Assembly (NCBI RefSeq): GCF_018987235.1
Contig: NZ_CP072197.1
Coordinates: forward strand, 930,001-994,000
DNA length: 64,000 bases
Direction of reading: 5' to 3'
Source: Lactobacillus crispatus
GTDB lineage: Bacteria; Bacillota; Bacilli; Lactobacillales; Lactobacillaceae
In this document: positions 43,584 through 55,393 of the stretch, piece by piece
How the letters are laid out: every line of letters starts with the position of its first letter
Numbering within the stretch: position 1 is the first letter of the stretch
Translations under genes and position numbers: made by a program
Notes under the pieces: generated by a model
Databases searched by the model: none
Seen by the model: only the letters and a program-made list of their open reading frames with translations
Told to the model about the DNA's origin: nothing

Positions 43584-44063
43584 ATTTAAATCTTCTGGTG
43601 TAACGGATCTAATGTGGTAATTCATATTCAAAATTCATTCACTTCCATAATAATGTTATATTATGACTATAACATTATTATTTAATAATTTGATGTCTAG
43701 CAACCACTGTATGTTTAAAATTTATATTTTATACTTCAATTCACTAACCCATAGGCTTTTGAAAAGCCTAATGTAAGCTTATAAAAATAGGATTGGTTCA
43801 GTTGTTATTACTTTACTTTTTCATTGATATATGTAGATTATTTTCAGTGTAGCAACACATATTTGAACTATTTAGGAAATATTTTATAATAAAGATAGTA
43901 AACGATCTATTAGAAATTAGACATGGAAGTAGATCAGTTTTCAATTGAAAATTTTTATGTATAAAACATAAAGTCACAATAAAGAAAGGAAAAGTATAAA
44001 TTTCTATAAGGTTAAAAGTCGGATAGTCACAACCTAATTCCATGTTATATATGGCAATGAACA
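43584..44063. other. 480-bp leader of the adhesin gene, no gene seen
   Basis: Strongly AT-rich. A perfect small inverted repeat AGGCTTTTGAAAAGCCT lies at about 43752. A ribosome-site-like GAAAGGAAAAG occurs at 43983 but no ORF follows. A long 5' region is common before surface-adhesin genes. The minus-strand 83-codon frame here has no ribosome site and no recognisable features. Confidence 0.4.
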
Positions 44064-47000
44064 ATGTTATTCAATAAGCATTCTGAAACCAAGCAACGCT
44101 TTGGAATTCGTAAATTAACAATTGGTGTAAGTTCAGTTTTGTTGTCAACCTTATTCTTAACTGTAAACAATGGTCAAAAGGTTAACGCTGCAACAGGTGA
44201 TACTGTTACTAATGCAGATAGTAATAAGGCTGATGCATCTGTTACAAAAGAAACTGAAGCTAACAAGTCAAATAATGATAGTAGCAGTGTTAGCTTAACT
44301 AATACCTCAAATGGTACTGATAGTACCGAAAAGCAAACAACTGAAGTAGAAGATAAAAGTGCAGATACAACTACTAACGGTAGTGCTAAAGCAGATGACA
44401 CTAAGGTGACTGAAGATAAACCATCTGACAGTAGTAGTGATCAAAAGCTAACCGAAGATAAAACAGCTAACAATGATAATGAAAAGCAAAATCAGCAACC
44501 AGATAAGACAGCTATTGATGCTAAAAGCTCAGATACTAGTGAAAAAAGTGAAAAAGCAGTTACACCAGCTAATAATGAGCTAGCTAAAGCAACTGTTAAT
44601 AAATTAGTAGCTATACCAGCTAATAATAAGCTAGCTAAAGCAGCTGTTAATAAATTTACAACAGATGCTTCTACACCGGTATTATCACAATCTGCTGAAA
44701 ATGGTAATATGACTCTCTCGATTAGTTTGCCAGAACTTTCAAATAAAGATTATATTCCTCAGACGATTAAGTTAAACGCAACTAATGTAAATTCTGGTGA
44801 CAAAATTGTTATCAAAGTTAAAAAAAGCTCAGCGTACGGTTTTGCTAAAGAGAACTTTCCAATTGGAACAGTTACCGAATTCGATCAAGGGGCTTATAAG
44901 GTATTTCAAATAGTTCTCAATACTACTGGTAAATTTGAATATAAAATTACAGCTAAAAGGACCAATAATTATCAGGGACAAGCCAGTCCGATGCAAGATA
45001 CAGGAGTAACTACAAAAGATATTCAGTGGTCTATCAACGGTGAAGATCAAGCACCATTGTCATTTAAACAGACAATAATTCCAGAGTTAATTTCAAACGG
45101 AGTTAGTCTAGCAAAAGCAACTGGAGATAAAAACACTGATTTTACAGAAGTTGCTCCTAATGAAGATTACAACTTTGTTTATTACATGGGTGAAAATGAT
45201 GGTCTGGTTCATGACGGATCATATATGGCAGGCGTTGTTAATAGTGCGGTTAATTATGGTACGACAATTACAATTCCAGTTCCTGAAAATTTCCTTTTAA
45301 ATCAGGAAGTAAGTGATAAGGCCAATAAAGAGCGTGGCTTAACTGGCTTTACCATGACACAAGATGGGATGGGCAAAGATGTAATTATTACTGTTCCTAA
45401 AGGTCAGAGCGCGCAAGGCTGGAATAGCGGTGGTAGATATTATACATTAACTGGTAAATTTGTTTATGATCAGATTCCAGAAGAACCTACTACCGTGACA
45501 GCTAAAAGAGATAGTGTCATTGATCAAATTTATACTTCAGATGGTCAGAGAATTACCGCCAAAGGAAAGCCATTTAGTGTAACTATTTCTGGTAAAAAGG
45601 GTAGACCTGCTTCAGGACCACTTAGTCTTTCAGCTTCAGGAGCGATTTCTAATAATCAACTTTTATTAGATTCAAATCCTAATAATGATCCGGTAGCTGT
45701 AAACTGGTTTGGTTATAGCAATGATTACGATAATATTGAGAATGCCAAAATAAAGTTAGATTTGGCAGATGGCTTGTATGTAACTGGGATTAAGACCCCT
45801 AAAGACCTAGGAACTGTCTATAACAATATTGGTAATATTCAGAGTTATACATATGAAATGACATTAACTAATGGTCAGAAAATTACGGGTACAGTAAAAG
45901 CTGGTGATATTGCTAAGTCTACTGCCACCACTACGGATGCAGATAACAATCAAACTATTATCGGTATTAGAAGCATTGTTTTTACACCAGACACCAATAC
46001 AATTGGTAAGGATACCAAAACAGATAATCTCCCTAACCCTGGACGTATTGTTGACCAAGAGGATAGAATAGATGGTAAAAATCCATCAAATGTCTTTATT
46101 GCCTTGGGACATTTGAGTCATACATATGATAATGGATCACAAGTAAAGGCTAATGATAAATTAACTTCAAGTATTACTATTTTTGGTAGTAATTTTAGAC
46201 CAGATAGGTATAATAACAAGCCAATAGTTTCATATACAAGTAGTAACACTCAAACAGTATTTGATACATCTCAATATAAAGCATCGCTGAGCACTTATGG
46301 TGGACAAAATTCAACCAATCCAGGAAACCAAAATGCCGGAGGCATTTCTTTAGGCGACGGTGGTGGTGGATCAAATTATGATTATATTTTTGAGCCAATC
46401 TTTTATTATGTAGTACCAGATAATGCGGTATATAGTGGTGGTGCAATTAGTAGATTAAATTCTAACGGTAATGAGTCGCCAGTTCCTGTAGTGACTAAAT
46501 ATTTCGTTAATGGTCACCAGGTAGTTAAGCTTGATTATAGTAACACAAACTATTACTATAATACTAAATATGGAACTAACAATGGTATTCCTTTAGATAA
46601 TGCAAATAACCAACCATCGAATACTAGGTCATGGGAAATCTATGCATACAGTAAAGACATTCCTCTTTTGAATAATAGTTATACATCCGGTAAGTTTTTA
46701 ACACCTGAAAATGCAGAAAAATCAGGTTCAACTGTGAAGCTAGACCCTAGCAAATTCTACTATGTTGGTGGAGGAACCTGGACAATTAATACAGCATCAG
46801 CTGTAGTTCTAGCCGATGCTGCGAATGGTAATAAAAATCCTGATGGTCTTTATGCTCAAAATGGTACATCTGATGATAAAGGATCAGATGGGATGAACTT
46901 TAGAGTAAATGTAGTAAATTACGATATGACAACAGATCTAAAAGATCTAACTGGATTTATCAATTTACCAGTCAAAGGATACAACAATACCACAACTAAC

Positions 47001-49848
47001 TTCTTTTTGAGTGGTCCAGTTGATGTTCCAGATGGTACAGTTTTGTATTCAACTAGCTCAACTGATTTACCATCAGGTGTACATGCGAAGACACCTTCAA
47101 CTGATAACTTTTTAACTAAAGAACAAGTTGAAGCAAAGATTGCTAGTCGTGAGATGAGTTGGTCTGATGTTAAGTCAATTGCAGTAAAATATGATACTGT
47201 CAAGGCTAATTCCGCAACTAAAGACATTTATATCCACGGAACAGATCCAGATATTACTAAAGATGCAGGTAAAGTTGCTCAAATCTCTTGGGGATTATAT
47301 GGTGGTAACGATATGCCACCATTGGTAAAGAAAAATGCTTCTACGATAGTTATTTCTGGCTCATCAACAGTAAAAACTAGATTGCACTATGTTGATCCAA
47401 AAGGTAAGGATCAATATGTTGATGTTCCAACAATGTCAAAAACTTATAAAGATAATGTTGACACCATGCGGGATTCAGATTTTAATGAGAAGAATATTCC
47501 TGCAAGCCTGATTCCTCAAGGATACGAATTAGTACTACAAAATGAAAATGGTAAGGCTGTTGCCGTAAAATCAATTATTGATAATGGTGGTAAGACTTGG
47601 GTAACTGATGCAGAAGACGGTTCAGCTCAATTTGGCAAACTAGTTCTTTATAATTTTGATGGTGATACTGTTCAATTTGAGTTGACGCCAAAAATTGATA
47701 AGGCTACTCAAACAGTTAACCGTACTGTGCATTTTGTTAGTGATGGTGATAGTCCACAAAAGCTTGCTAATGATGTATATGAAACTGCAAAAATAACTGA
47801 ATTGACTAATGAAGTTACTGGTGAAAAGCAATATTCAGCTACTATTACTGCTGGTGGTGTTACAATTGATGCTCCAGTAGTTGTAGGTCAAGATGGTCAG
47901 ATATCCATATCTTTTCCAGCAACTACAATTCCAGAAGTGAATAAGTATTATGTTGTTGATAGTACTAAGAGTGAAGCTGACGCAATTAGCCCTACATTTA
48001 CTTTCACTAAAGATGGTAATTTAGTTATCGAAAATACTGTGAAATATGCTCCAGTTAAGCAAGAATTACAAGTCCAAGTTTACGATGATGATGCAAACGA
48101 TCCTAGTCAAGCATTAGATACCACCGACAGTTGGCAAAAAGGTACCTGGAACAGATGCTGAATTTCCACCAAATGAATGGAGCGAAGCTAATGCAACCAG
48201 TACTTCAACTAGAACCATTCACTACGTATACGATGATAATACTTTTGTAAATGGGGTTAACGTAAGCGGACAAGCTGTCCCTGGATTAAACGACATTATT
48301 CAAAAAGTTAACTTTGCTCAATCTGCTAAAATCAATCTAGTAACCGGTGATGTTTCATATCAAGGAGACTGGAATGCAATTAGTTCAACAACCACTAATC
48401 AACAGGGTGAAAAAGTGGCTAACCAAGAGAATGGTAACTATGCAGAAGTTATTTCTCCATCTTCTAAGACCGGCTATCCTGAACTTAAAGGATATACAGC
48501 TCACCAAGAAGTAGTTAATGCTAGTCAAGCAACTCATGGTGTTGATATTGGACAGGTTTTAGTTAAATACACTGCAAATGATTCTTTAGTTCAAATAGAA
48601 TATGTCGATCAAGATACTGGTCTTGCACTTAAAGTTGATACTAAGAATGGTAAGAGTGGTGAAACATTCGACTATTCAACTACTGATACAATTGCAGACT
48701 ATGAAAAGAGCGGATATGAATTAGTTCATGATGGATTTACTGAAAATGACGGTAATCTTAATAATAAGACTTTTGATTCATATGATGATGTTCCAGATAA
48801 TCACAGACCAGAAACGATTAATCAGAAGTGGAAAGTAACTTTAAAACATAAGAAGATAACTGTAACTAATGATGATCCAAAAGATCCAGATGGTAAGATT
48901 ACTACTGATAAGGGATATGATCATAACTATCCAACTGGTGTGAGTGAAACTGACTTAAACAATACAGTTAGAAGAAATATTTCCTTTATTTATACTGATA
49001 AACCAGAAGGTAGAAACCAAGCTTTCCCTACTGAAACACAAGAAGTAGCTTATAAACGTCAAGCTACAATTGATTTAGTTAAACTTGCCAATGGTGATAG
49101 TGATGCTGTTTCATATTCAAACTGGGAACCTAAAGAAGCAGGCAAAGAAAGTTTTGACAGTTATCAAGTTAAACCGATTAAGGGCTATGTAGCTAATTAT
49201 GAACTGGTTCCAAGTGCTGATGTTCATAAAGACCAAGATGGTAAAGCTGAAAATGGACAGGATGTTGTAGTTAAGTATTCACCAGTTGGGAAGATCATCC
49301 CTATCGATAAAGATCGTAACGAAATTCCTAATGCACCAACTCCTGAATACAACAACGATCCAACTGATCCAACTAAGACTACAACAACCGATGTTCCTGA
49401 AATTCCAGGCTATCATGCTGAAGTGCCAAACGTAACTCCAGATAATCCACTTGAAGATACTAAGGTAGTTTACGTTAAGAATACGCAGGTCATTGATTTA
49501 GTTTATGTTGATACAAAGACCAATACAACTTTAACTACTCAAAACGACGTAGCACATGGTGATTCTGGTTCAACGATCCCAACTAGTGTAACCGATACTC
49601 TGAATTCAACTATTCAAAGTTACTTAGATAAAGGCTATGTAATTGATCCAGATAAAGTTAGCGGAACAGTTCCTGATACTTTTGACTTTAGTGATCAAGC
49701 CGCTAATGGTGCAGATAAAGAACATCAAGTTGTGACGATCTACTTAACTCATGGTACTGTAACAGTTACTGGTAATGATCCAAAGACCCCAGGTAAACCA
49801 ATTAATCCTGAGGATCCTAATGGAAGTAAGTATCCATCAGAAGCTGGA

Positions 49849-50400
49849 AAAGATAATTTAGTAATTTCTAGCCAAAATATTATTCATTATTATGATGAGG
49901 CTGGTAATAAGATACATGATGATAAAGTGACTACTGACGATAGTACATTAACTAGAACAGTAACTATTGATAAAGTTACAGGCGACGTAATCAATCCTGG
50001 TAAATGGACTGGTGGCAAGGAATATGGCAATGTTAATACACCGGTAGTTAACGGTTATTATGTTGATAAAGCCAGTGCCAGTGCCGGTGCAAGTACCGTA
50101 ACTCCTGCTGATGCTGATCCTAATAGTGGACGCGTACATAATGGAGTAATTACTAATGAAACTACAGTGATTTACCACCCAATGGGTCACATTATTCCAA
50201 TAGATAAATCAGGCAACCCAATTCCAGGTGCTGAAACTCCAATCTTTAATAATGATCCTAATGATCCAACCAAAGGATCTACAACTAAGTCACCAATTAT
50301 TCCTGGTTATCATCTTGAAACTCCTAGTGATTCAGCAATCACTCCTGATGAACCAGGTAAGGATCGTCCAGTAATTTATGTAGCTGATACTCAAGAATTG
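49849..50400 (+). repeat. Long direct repeat in adhesin gene, copy 1
   Basis: 552 bp (184 codons) encoding one MucBP-type unit (DNLVISSQNIIHYYDE ... VIYVADTQEL). It is nearly identical to copy 2 at 50761, offset 912 bp at the start and 906 bp at the end because copy 2 lacks two codons in the SASAGA stretch. Such repeats vary in number between strains by recombination. Confidence 0.92.
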
Positions 50401-50760
50401 AAGGTTCAAGTCTTTGATCTAGATGGAGATACTCCTGATGAACCGCTTAAGACTGATAAAACAGGTGCAACTGTTGACTTTACAGGTGACTCCTTCACTA
50501 ACTTCTCAAGTGATGTAGCAACTAACGTAGACTCATTGATTAAGTACTATACTGATCGTGGCTACCTAGTTAAAACTAAACCAAGCGATGAAGAATTATC
50601 TGGCAAGTTTGATGGAGATAAAACTCAAACACAGTATCTGAAATTACAACTAGTGCATGATAAAGCGACAGTTAGCGGTGAAGATGAAAATACTCCAGCA
50701 CCTGATACTCCAATTAATGAGAATGATCCTGATAGTGTTAAGTATCCGTCTGACGTAAGT

Positions 50761-51306
50761 AAAGATAATTTAGTAATTTCCAGCCAAAATATTATTCATT
50801 ATTATGATGAGACTGGTAATAAGCTACGTGATGATAAAGTTACTACTGACGATAGTACATTAACTAGGGAAGTAACTATTGATAAAGTTACAAGTGACGT
50901 AATTAGTACTGGTAAATGGACTGGTGGTAAGGAATATGAAAATGTTAATACACCGGTAGTTAATGGTTACTATACTGATAGAGTCAGTGCCGGTGCAAGT
51001 ACCGTAACTCCCGCTGATGCCGATCCTAATAGTGGACGCGTACGTAATGGAGTAATTACTAATGAAACTACAGTGATTTACCACCCAATGGGTCACATTA
51101 TTCCAATAGATAAATCAGGCAACCCAATTCCAGGTGCGGAAACACCAATCTTTAATAATGATCCTAATGATCCAACCAAAGGATCTACAACTAAGTCACC
51201 AATCATTCGTGGTTACCATCTCGAAACTCCTAGTGATTCAGCAATCACTCCTGATGAACCAGGTAAGGATCGTCCAGTAGTTTATGTAGCTGATACTCAA
51301 GAATTG
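50761..51306 (+). repeat. Long direct repeat in adhesin gene, copy 2
   Basis: 546 bp. Same order of segments as copy 1 (DNLVISSQNIIHYYDE ... VVYVADTQEL), differing at scattered bases, including the stretch that encodes GKWTGGKEYENV against GKWTGGKEYGNV. Confidence 0.92.
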
Positions 51307-52326
51307 ATTCTAAAGGTCCATGATGAGGATACTCAAAGCTACTTAGGAGATCCGGTAATTTTTGATGGTTATACTGATCAAGAGGTTGGCAATTCTCCAG
51401 TAGATAAGCTTGAAGAATTAAAGAAGAAATATCTCGATCTTGGCTATGAAATTGTTGAGATCCCTCAATTGGATAAGAACTATGATGATACACCAAATGT
51501 AGGTGGAGAACCAGATAAAGAGCCACAAGTTTTTGTTCTTAAGGTTAAACATCGAATTGTACCAGTTACTCCTGATGATCCAAAGACACCTGATGATATC
51601 ATTCCAGATAGTAATCAAAATTATCCAGGAGGATTAACTGAGACTGATCTTTCTAGAACTATCACTCGTACGATCGTTGTTAACTTCCCAAGTGGTACAA
51701 GTCAAGAAATCAAACAAGTGGTTACCTATACTAGAACGGCAACTGTTGATGCTGTAACTAAGGAAGTAAAATATTCAGCTTGGACAACTAAGAATAGCGA
51801 TTGGCCTAAATATGTTGCTCCAGTTGTTCCAGGATATACTCCTGATAAGGATATGATCGAATTGACTTACGTTCCGGCTGATGGCAAGGATGTGACAGTT
51901 GAAATTAACTATACTGCTGATCCTGAGCCTGATGAACCGGCAACTCCAGTTAAGCCAGGCGAGCCTATTACTCCAGTTACGCCAACTAAGCCAACTACAC
52001 CAACTAAGCCGGTTAAGCCTACTAAGCCAAGTAAGCCTAAAAAGCCAGCTAAGCAGACAAAGCCTGAAGTTGTGAAACCTGTTAAAGAAACAAAAGGCAA
52101 GCAACTTTATGGTAGTGCTCAAGCTAAAGTTGACAGTAAGGCTGCTCAGAATGTTGTAGACAAAAACAAAGCTAATGGAACTAACGATAAGAAGTTACCA
52201 CAAACTAATGGTGAAAGTAATTGGCAGCTTTCACTTCTAGGTGTGGGTGTACTTGCACTTGCATTATTAGTTTTGAAGAAAAAGAGAGACGATGAATAAT
52301 CGTTAACAAAAAGACTTACAATTAGT

Positions 52327-52437
52327 GGCTCTTTGACAAATCCTGTTGATAATGAGTAAATGAATAGAATCAAGCAACCATTAAAAGGCTGTTTGGTTCT
52401 TTTTCTTTGTACAGATTTTCTTCCAAACGAATTGTAA
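52327..52437 (-). mobile_element. ISL3 left fragment next to IS66
   Basis: Begins GGCTCTTTGACAAATCCTGT, the ISL3 inverted repeat, and reads on the minus strand as the transposase C-terminus (RLEENLYKEKEPNSLLMVA). It is cut at 52437 by the IS66 element. Confidence 0.8.
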
Positions 52438-52505
52438 GTAAGCGTCAAATAACCGGGTATCTGTTTTAGCCTTCATTTTTCAGGTATTCTAATCTCATCA
52501 AATTA

Positions 52506-52697
52506 ATGGAGGTTACGAATATGATCGAAAAACAACAACCCATTGTGTCACTTGGACATTCAACTAAGCCTAAAAAGGCTCGTCCACCACGTAATAATTT
52601 ATTGCTTAATCTAAAAAAGGATGACTTAGAACTGAAGTTCTACAGTAGTTTAGATACTGAAATTATGAATAAGCTGCTTGAGAAAGTCTTATTATGA
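52506..52697 (+). CDS. IS66 accessory protein TnpA
   Basis: 63 residues reading MEVTNMIEKQQPIVSLGHST and ending in DTEIMNKLLEKVLL, the end pattern of IS66 OrfA. Shorter than most OrfA proteins. It overlaps the next ORF by four bases. Required for transposition in IS66 elements, mechanism unclear. Confidence 0.65.
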   Translation: MEVTNMIEKQQPIVSLGHSTKPKKARPPRNNLLLNLKKDDLELKFYSSLDTEIMNKLLEKVLL

Positions 52698-53041
52698 TTA
52701 GGCTCAGTGATTTGGGTCAAGTCTACATCGTTTGCGGTAAGACGGATCTGCGTAAAGGCATTGATGGCCTAGCAACTTTAGTTAAAGAACAGTTTGAACT
52801 TGATCCTTTTAGTGGTAAAGTTTTCCTCTTTTGCGGCGGAAGCAAGGACCGCTTCAAAGCCCTTTATTGGGACGGACAAGGTTTTTGGCTGCTCTACAAA
52901 AGATTTGAAAATGGAAAATTGAACTGGCCCAGGAATCAAAATGAAGTTCAAGCTTTATCTTCTGAGCAGGTCGACTGGCTAATGAAGGGCTTCGCAATCA
53001 ATCTAAAAATAAAGAACACGAAAGCGTGCGAATTCTACTAA
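52694..53041 (+). CDS. IS66 accessory protein TnpB (Orf2)
   Basis: 115 residues with the diagnostic start VYIVCGKTDLRKGIDGLATL and the block FLFCGGSKDRFKALYWDGQG then FWLLYKRFENGKLNWP. Family Orf2 length, undamaged. The start overlaps the stop of TnpA. Confidence 0.93.
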   Translation: MIRLSDLGQVYIVCGKTDLRKGIDGLATLVKEQFELDPFSGKVFLFCGGSKDRFKALYWDGQGFWLLYKRFENGKLNWPRNQNEVQALSSEQVDWLMKGFAINLKIKNTKACEFY

Positions 53042-53105
53042 CACTTGACATCGCGCGCTTTTTTGATATTCTTTTAACTAATAAATTTAGGAGGAAGTTT
53101 ATTAG

Positions 53106-54519
53106 TTAAAAGAAAATTTAGAAAAGACTATTGCTCAACAAGCAACTACAATTCAAAACTTAACTGATGAAATCAAGCTCCTCCGTGAACAAGTAGCTTA
53201 CTTGACGCAGAAGCGTTATGGCAAATCTTCAGAATAAATGCCTTTAAATGGACAAACAAGTCTCTTTGATGAACCTGATGCTCAAGATGACGGAGAACGT
53301 CCCCGACGCCGCAGTTCAGACTATTACTTATAACAGAAAAACTCAGCGCAGGAAAAGAGCCGACCTGCTAGCTGCCCTTCCAGCTGAAGAAGTTCACCAT
53401 GAATTAGGCGACAAGCATTGTCCTGATTGTCATTATGAACTGATTGAGATAGGCAAGCAGTCAGTTCGCCAAGAATTATTGTTTATCCCAGCTCAACTTA
53501 AAAGGTTAGACCATATCCAACATGCTTACAAATGTAAATATTGCAGTCAAAGAAATCTTAGCGACAAGATCATTAAAGCTGCAGTACCTAAAGCTCCCCT
53601 AAACCATGGTCTAGGTTCAGCTTCACTCATCGCTCATTCACTTTATCAAAAATATGAAATGAAGGTGCCGGACTATCGCCAAGAAAGCGACTGGAAGAAG
53701 ATGGGACTAGAAGTTTCAAGACAGATGTTAAATTATTGGGATTTGAAAAGCAGTCAATACTACTTTAAACCAGTGTATGATCTGCTTAAGCAAAAGCTGT
53801 TAATGCGGCCAATTTTACATGCCGATGAAACTTATTATACAGTCTTAGAAAGTAAAACAATCAAGACTTACTATTGGGTCTTCCTTTCAGGCAAACATGA
53901 TCAATACGGGATTACACTCTATCATCATGATCCTTCCCGGAGTGGCAAGGTTGCCTTAAACTTTTTAGGAAACTATCCCGGTTATTTGCACTGTGATATG
54001 TGGCAGGCTTATGAGCAATTGCCAAAAGCAACTTTAGTTGGCTGCTGGGCTCATGTTAGAAGAAAGTTTCACGAAGCCGTACCACAACAGGCTTCTGAAA
54101 AGTCCCTTGCCCAAAAAGGACTCAACTACTGCAATCGCATGTTTTACTTAGAACAAACCTGGGAGAATTTGAGCAAACAAGAACGTTACCAGCTAAGACA
54201 AGCAAAGCTCAAGCATCAAGCTACTTTTGAGCATGTCTTGCTTGATGGCAATTTAGAATTATCTAACAATAAGGCCGAACGCGCTGTAAAATCACTCGTC
54301 ATGGGCCGGAAGAATTGGTTATTTTCTCAAAGTTTTGAGGGTGCTACTGCAAGTGGCTTTATTCTAAGCTTAATTGAAACTGCCAAGAGAAATGGCCTTG
54401 ATCCTGAAAAGTACTTGAATTATTTGCTTCAGAAATTACCGAATGAAGAGATTCTGGATTCGGAACCCCTTGAAGCTTATTTACCGTGGCAAGAGAAGAT
54501 CCAGGTAAATTGTAAATAA
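53106..54519 (+). pseudogene. IS66 transposase TnpC, N-terminus disrupted
   Basis: The N-terminal coiled part is readable (LEKTIAQQATTIQNLTDEIK, then QKRYGKSSE) but lacks a start codon and ends in TAA at 53235-53237, continues in frame (MPLNGQTSLFDEPDAQDDGE), then shifts frame near 53300. From there the main part is open to 54519 with the zinc-ribbon KHCPDCHYEL, then HADETYYTV (Asp), LHCDMWQAYEQLPKA (Asp), CWAHVRRKF and NNKAERAVKSLVMGRKNWLF (Glu). The 423-codon ORF from 53248 keeps the catalytic core but not the DNA-binding N-terminus. The element is probably immobile. Confidence 0.85.
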
Positions 54520-54592
54520 AAGAACTTAAATAACCGTCTCAGTATAACAGTAACTGGGACGGTTTTAAGTACACTATTTTATTTGACGCTTA

Positions 54593-54786
54593 TTCTTTAT
54601 CTTTAATATCAAGCTCGAATTTGATACAATGGTTAATTGAGGACATAGAAATCACCTTTATTTATAAGAATTTGTGTGGAAACGATTTTTATTAAAGAGG
54701 ACTATGTCCTCCTTTTTTAATGCAATAAAAAACCTGTTAACAGCTTATCATATTGATAAGTCATCAACAGGAAAAATTATAGAGCC
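54593..54786 (-). mobile_element. ISL3 right fragment next to IS66
   Basis: Reads on the minus strand as the ISL3 transposase N-terminus (MSSINHCIKFELDIKDKE, start near 54647) and, beyond a hairpin, ends in TCATCAACAGGAAAAATTAT with AGAGCC, the other inverted repeat. The inner end meets the IS66. Confidence 0.8.
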
Positions 54787-54857
54787 ATAAAAATCAGCAA
54801 AGCAATTATGAAGGTTGCGAATGCCAACATTAGCATGAGTACCTGGTAGACGCTCAC
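54777..54857 (-). CDS. Truncated putative holin-like type I toxin peptide
   Basis: From GTG 54857 (AAGGA nine bases upstream) the frame reads MSVYQVLMLMLAFATFIIAL then LIFMAL and stops where the ISL3 end begins. The start (MSVxQxLxLMLAFATFIIALL) is that of the small holin-like toxins of lactobacilli and related Firmicutes (TxpA/PepG-like), which insert into membranes and are held by an antisense RNA. The usual polar C-terminal tail is lost because the ISL3 end supplies the stop. An extended -10 TGGTATAAT lies upstream (54946-54954, minus). Confidence 0.5.
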   Translation of the reverse strand: MSVYQVLMLMLAFATFIIALLIFMAL

Positions 54858-54945
54858 GGGCTGTAATCCTTTTTAAAGAATAGTCCATTGGAACCACCCC
54901 ATTTCAAGAAGACAGCCATCGCCCATAAAACTTCTCGCAACGAAG

Positions 54946-54954
54946 ATTATACCA
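54946..54954 (-). promoter_or_regulatory. Extended -10 promoter for the toxin-like transcript
   Basis: On the minus strand TGGTATAAT (TG-n-TATAAT) is a perfect extended -10. No clear -35 precedes it. A transcript from here would carry GGGGTGG and the GTG at 54857. Confidence 0.5.
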
Positions 54955-54962
54955 TACGGAGA

Positions 54963-55124
54963 CTATTGATTGGGTTCTTTTTTAGCTAACTCTTCTCGGC
55001 GCTTCTTGATGACTTCTTCAATTTTGACTAGATCTTCCTCTTTAGCAAAAGTAAGGATGAATTGCCGAGTGCGAAAGAGTTCACCAGCTCTATTCCACTT
55101 GGATACAAAACTAAACATTCCCAT
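54963..55124 (-). CDS. 53-residue hypothetical protein
   Basis: MGMFSFVSKWNRAGELFRTR, then QFILTFAKEEDLVKIEEVIK and a charged tail (KRREELAKKEPNQ). GGAGGG eight bases before ATG is a strong site. A single small helical charged protein without signal or membrane segment. It ends close to the toxin promoter. Function unknown. Confidence 0.55.
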   Translation of the reverse strand: MGMFSFVSKWNRAGELFRTRQFILTFAKEEDLVKIEEVIKKRREELAKKEPNQ

Positions 55125-55393
55125 TAAATTCCCTCCGCGATGTTCGATAACTAAATTATAGCACCGATTTTTGAACCATTGTTGTAGCGCACTCGACAGA
55201 CACCAAGTACGCTATAACATAGTAGCGTTCATTGAGTTCCCGTTAGTTAATAAAATGCTAAAATAGTGAGACTGGATATGATAAGCAAGCACTCATCTTA
55301 GTCAAATTGCTGTAGAAATTAATCCTTAGAAAGCAGCAACAAACCGCACTGTCTCAGTGTTTGAGGCAATGTGTGATTGGGATGAGTCGGACA
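55125..55393. other. Region with degenerate CRISPR leader
   Basis: AT-rich. AATAAAATGCTAAAATAGTG (from about 55250) resembles the leader of array 2 (AATAAAAAATGCTATGATTT), suggesting a leader that now precedes a truncated array. No gene seen. Confidence 0.45.

Larger units (their letters stand above)
44064..52299 (+). pseudogene. Giant YSIRK/MucBP/LPxTG mucus-binding adhesin with one frameshift
   Basis: The frame starts at ATG 44064 with the YSIRK-type signal FGIRKLTIGVSSVLLSTLFL and cleavage near VNA. A Ser/Thr/Asp/Lys-rich stretch follows (residues about 40-210), then a large N-terminal adhesion region. It ends at 48161 by frameshift near 48135-48145: SWQKGTWNRC* replaces VGKKVPGTDAEFPP of the other frame. 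The rest continues to 52299 with MucBP-type repeats (VQIEYVDQDTGLAL, IIPIDKSGNPIPGAETP), a Pro/Lys wall-spanning region (TPTKPVKPTKPSKPKKP), LPQTNGES for sortase, a membrane helix and KKKRDDE. Without the shift the protein is about 2745 residues. The change is one base near an A5 run, so error, phase variation or decay are open. Confidence 0.88.
52438..54592 (+). mobile_element. IS66-family insertion sequence
   Basis: Perfect 14-bp inverted repeats TAAGCGTCAAATAA at 52439-52452 and its inverse at 54579-54592; the left end has the GTAAGCG of IS66. Three ORFs in the usual order A-B-C. No 8-bp duplication is seen, and most of the host ISL3 transposase is missing, so a deletion accompanied or followed insertion. 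Confidence 0.9.

Noticed and set aside
43813..44064. 83-codon minus-strand ORF upstream of the adhesin
   Set aside because: No ribosome site, composition of AT-rich noise, overlaps the adhesin leader.
54970..55161. 63-codon plus-strand ORF
   Set aside because: Antisense to the small minus-strand gene at 54963-55124, which has a strong ribosome site.
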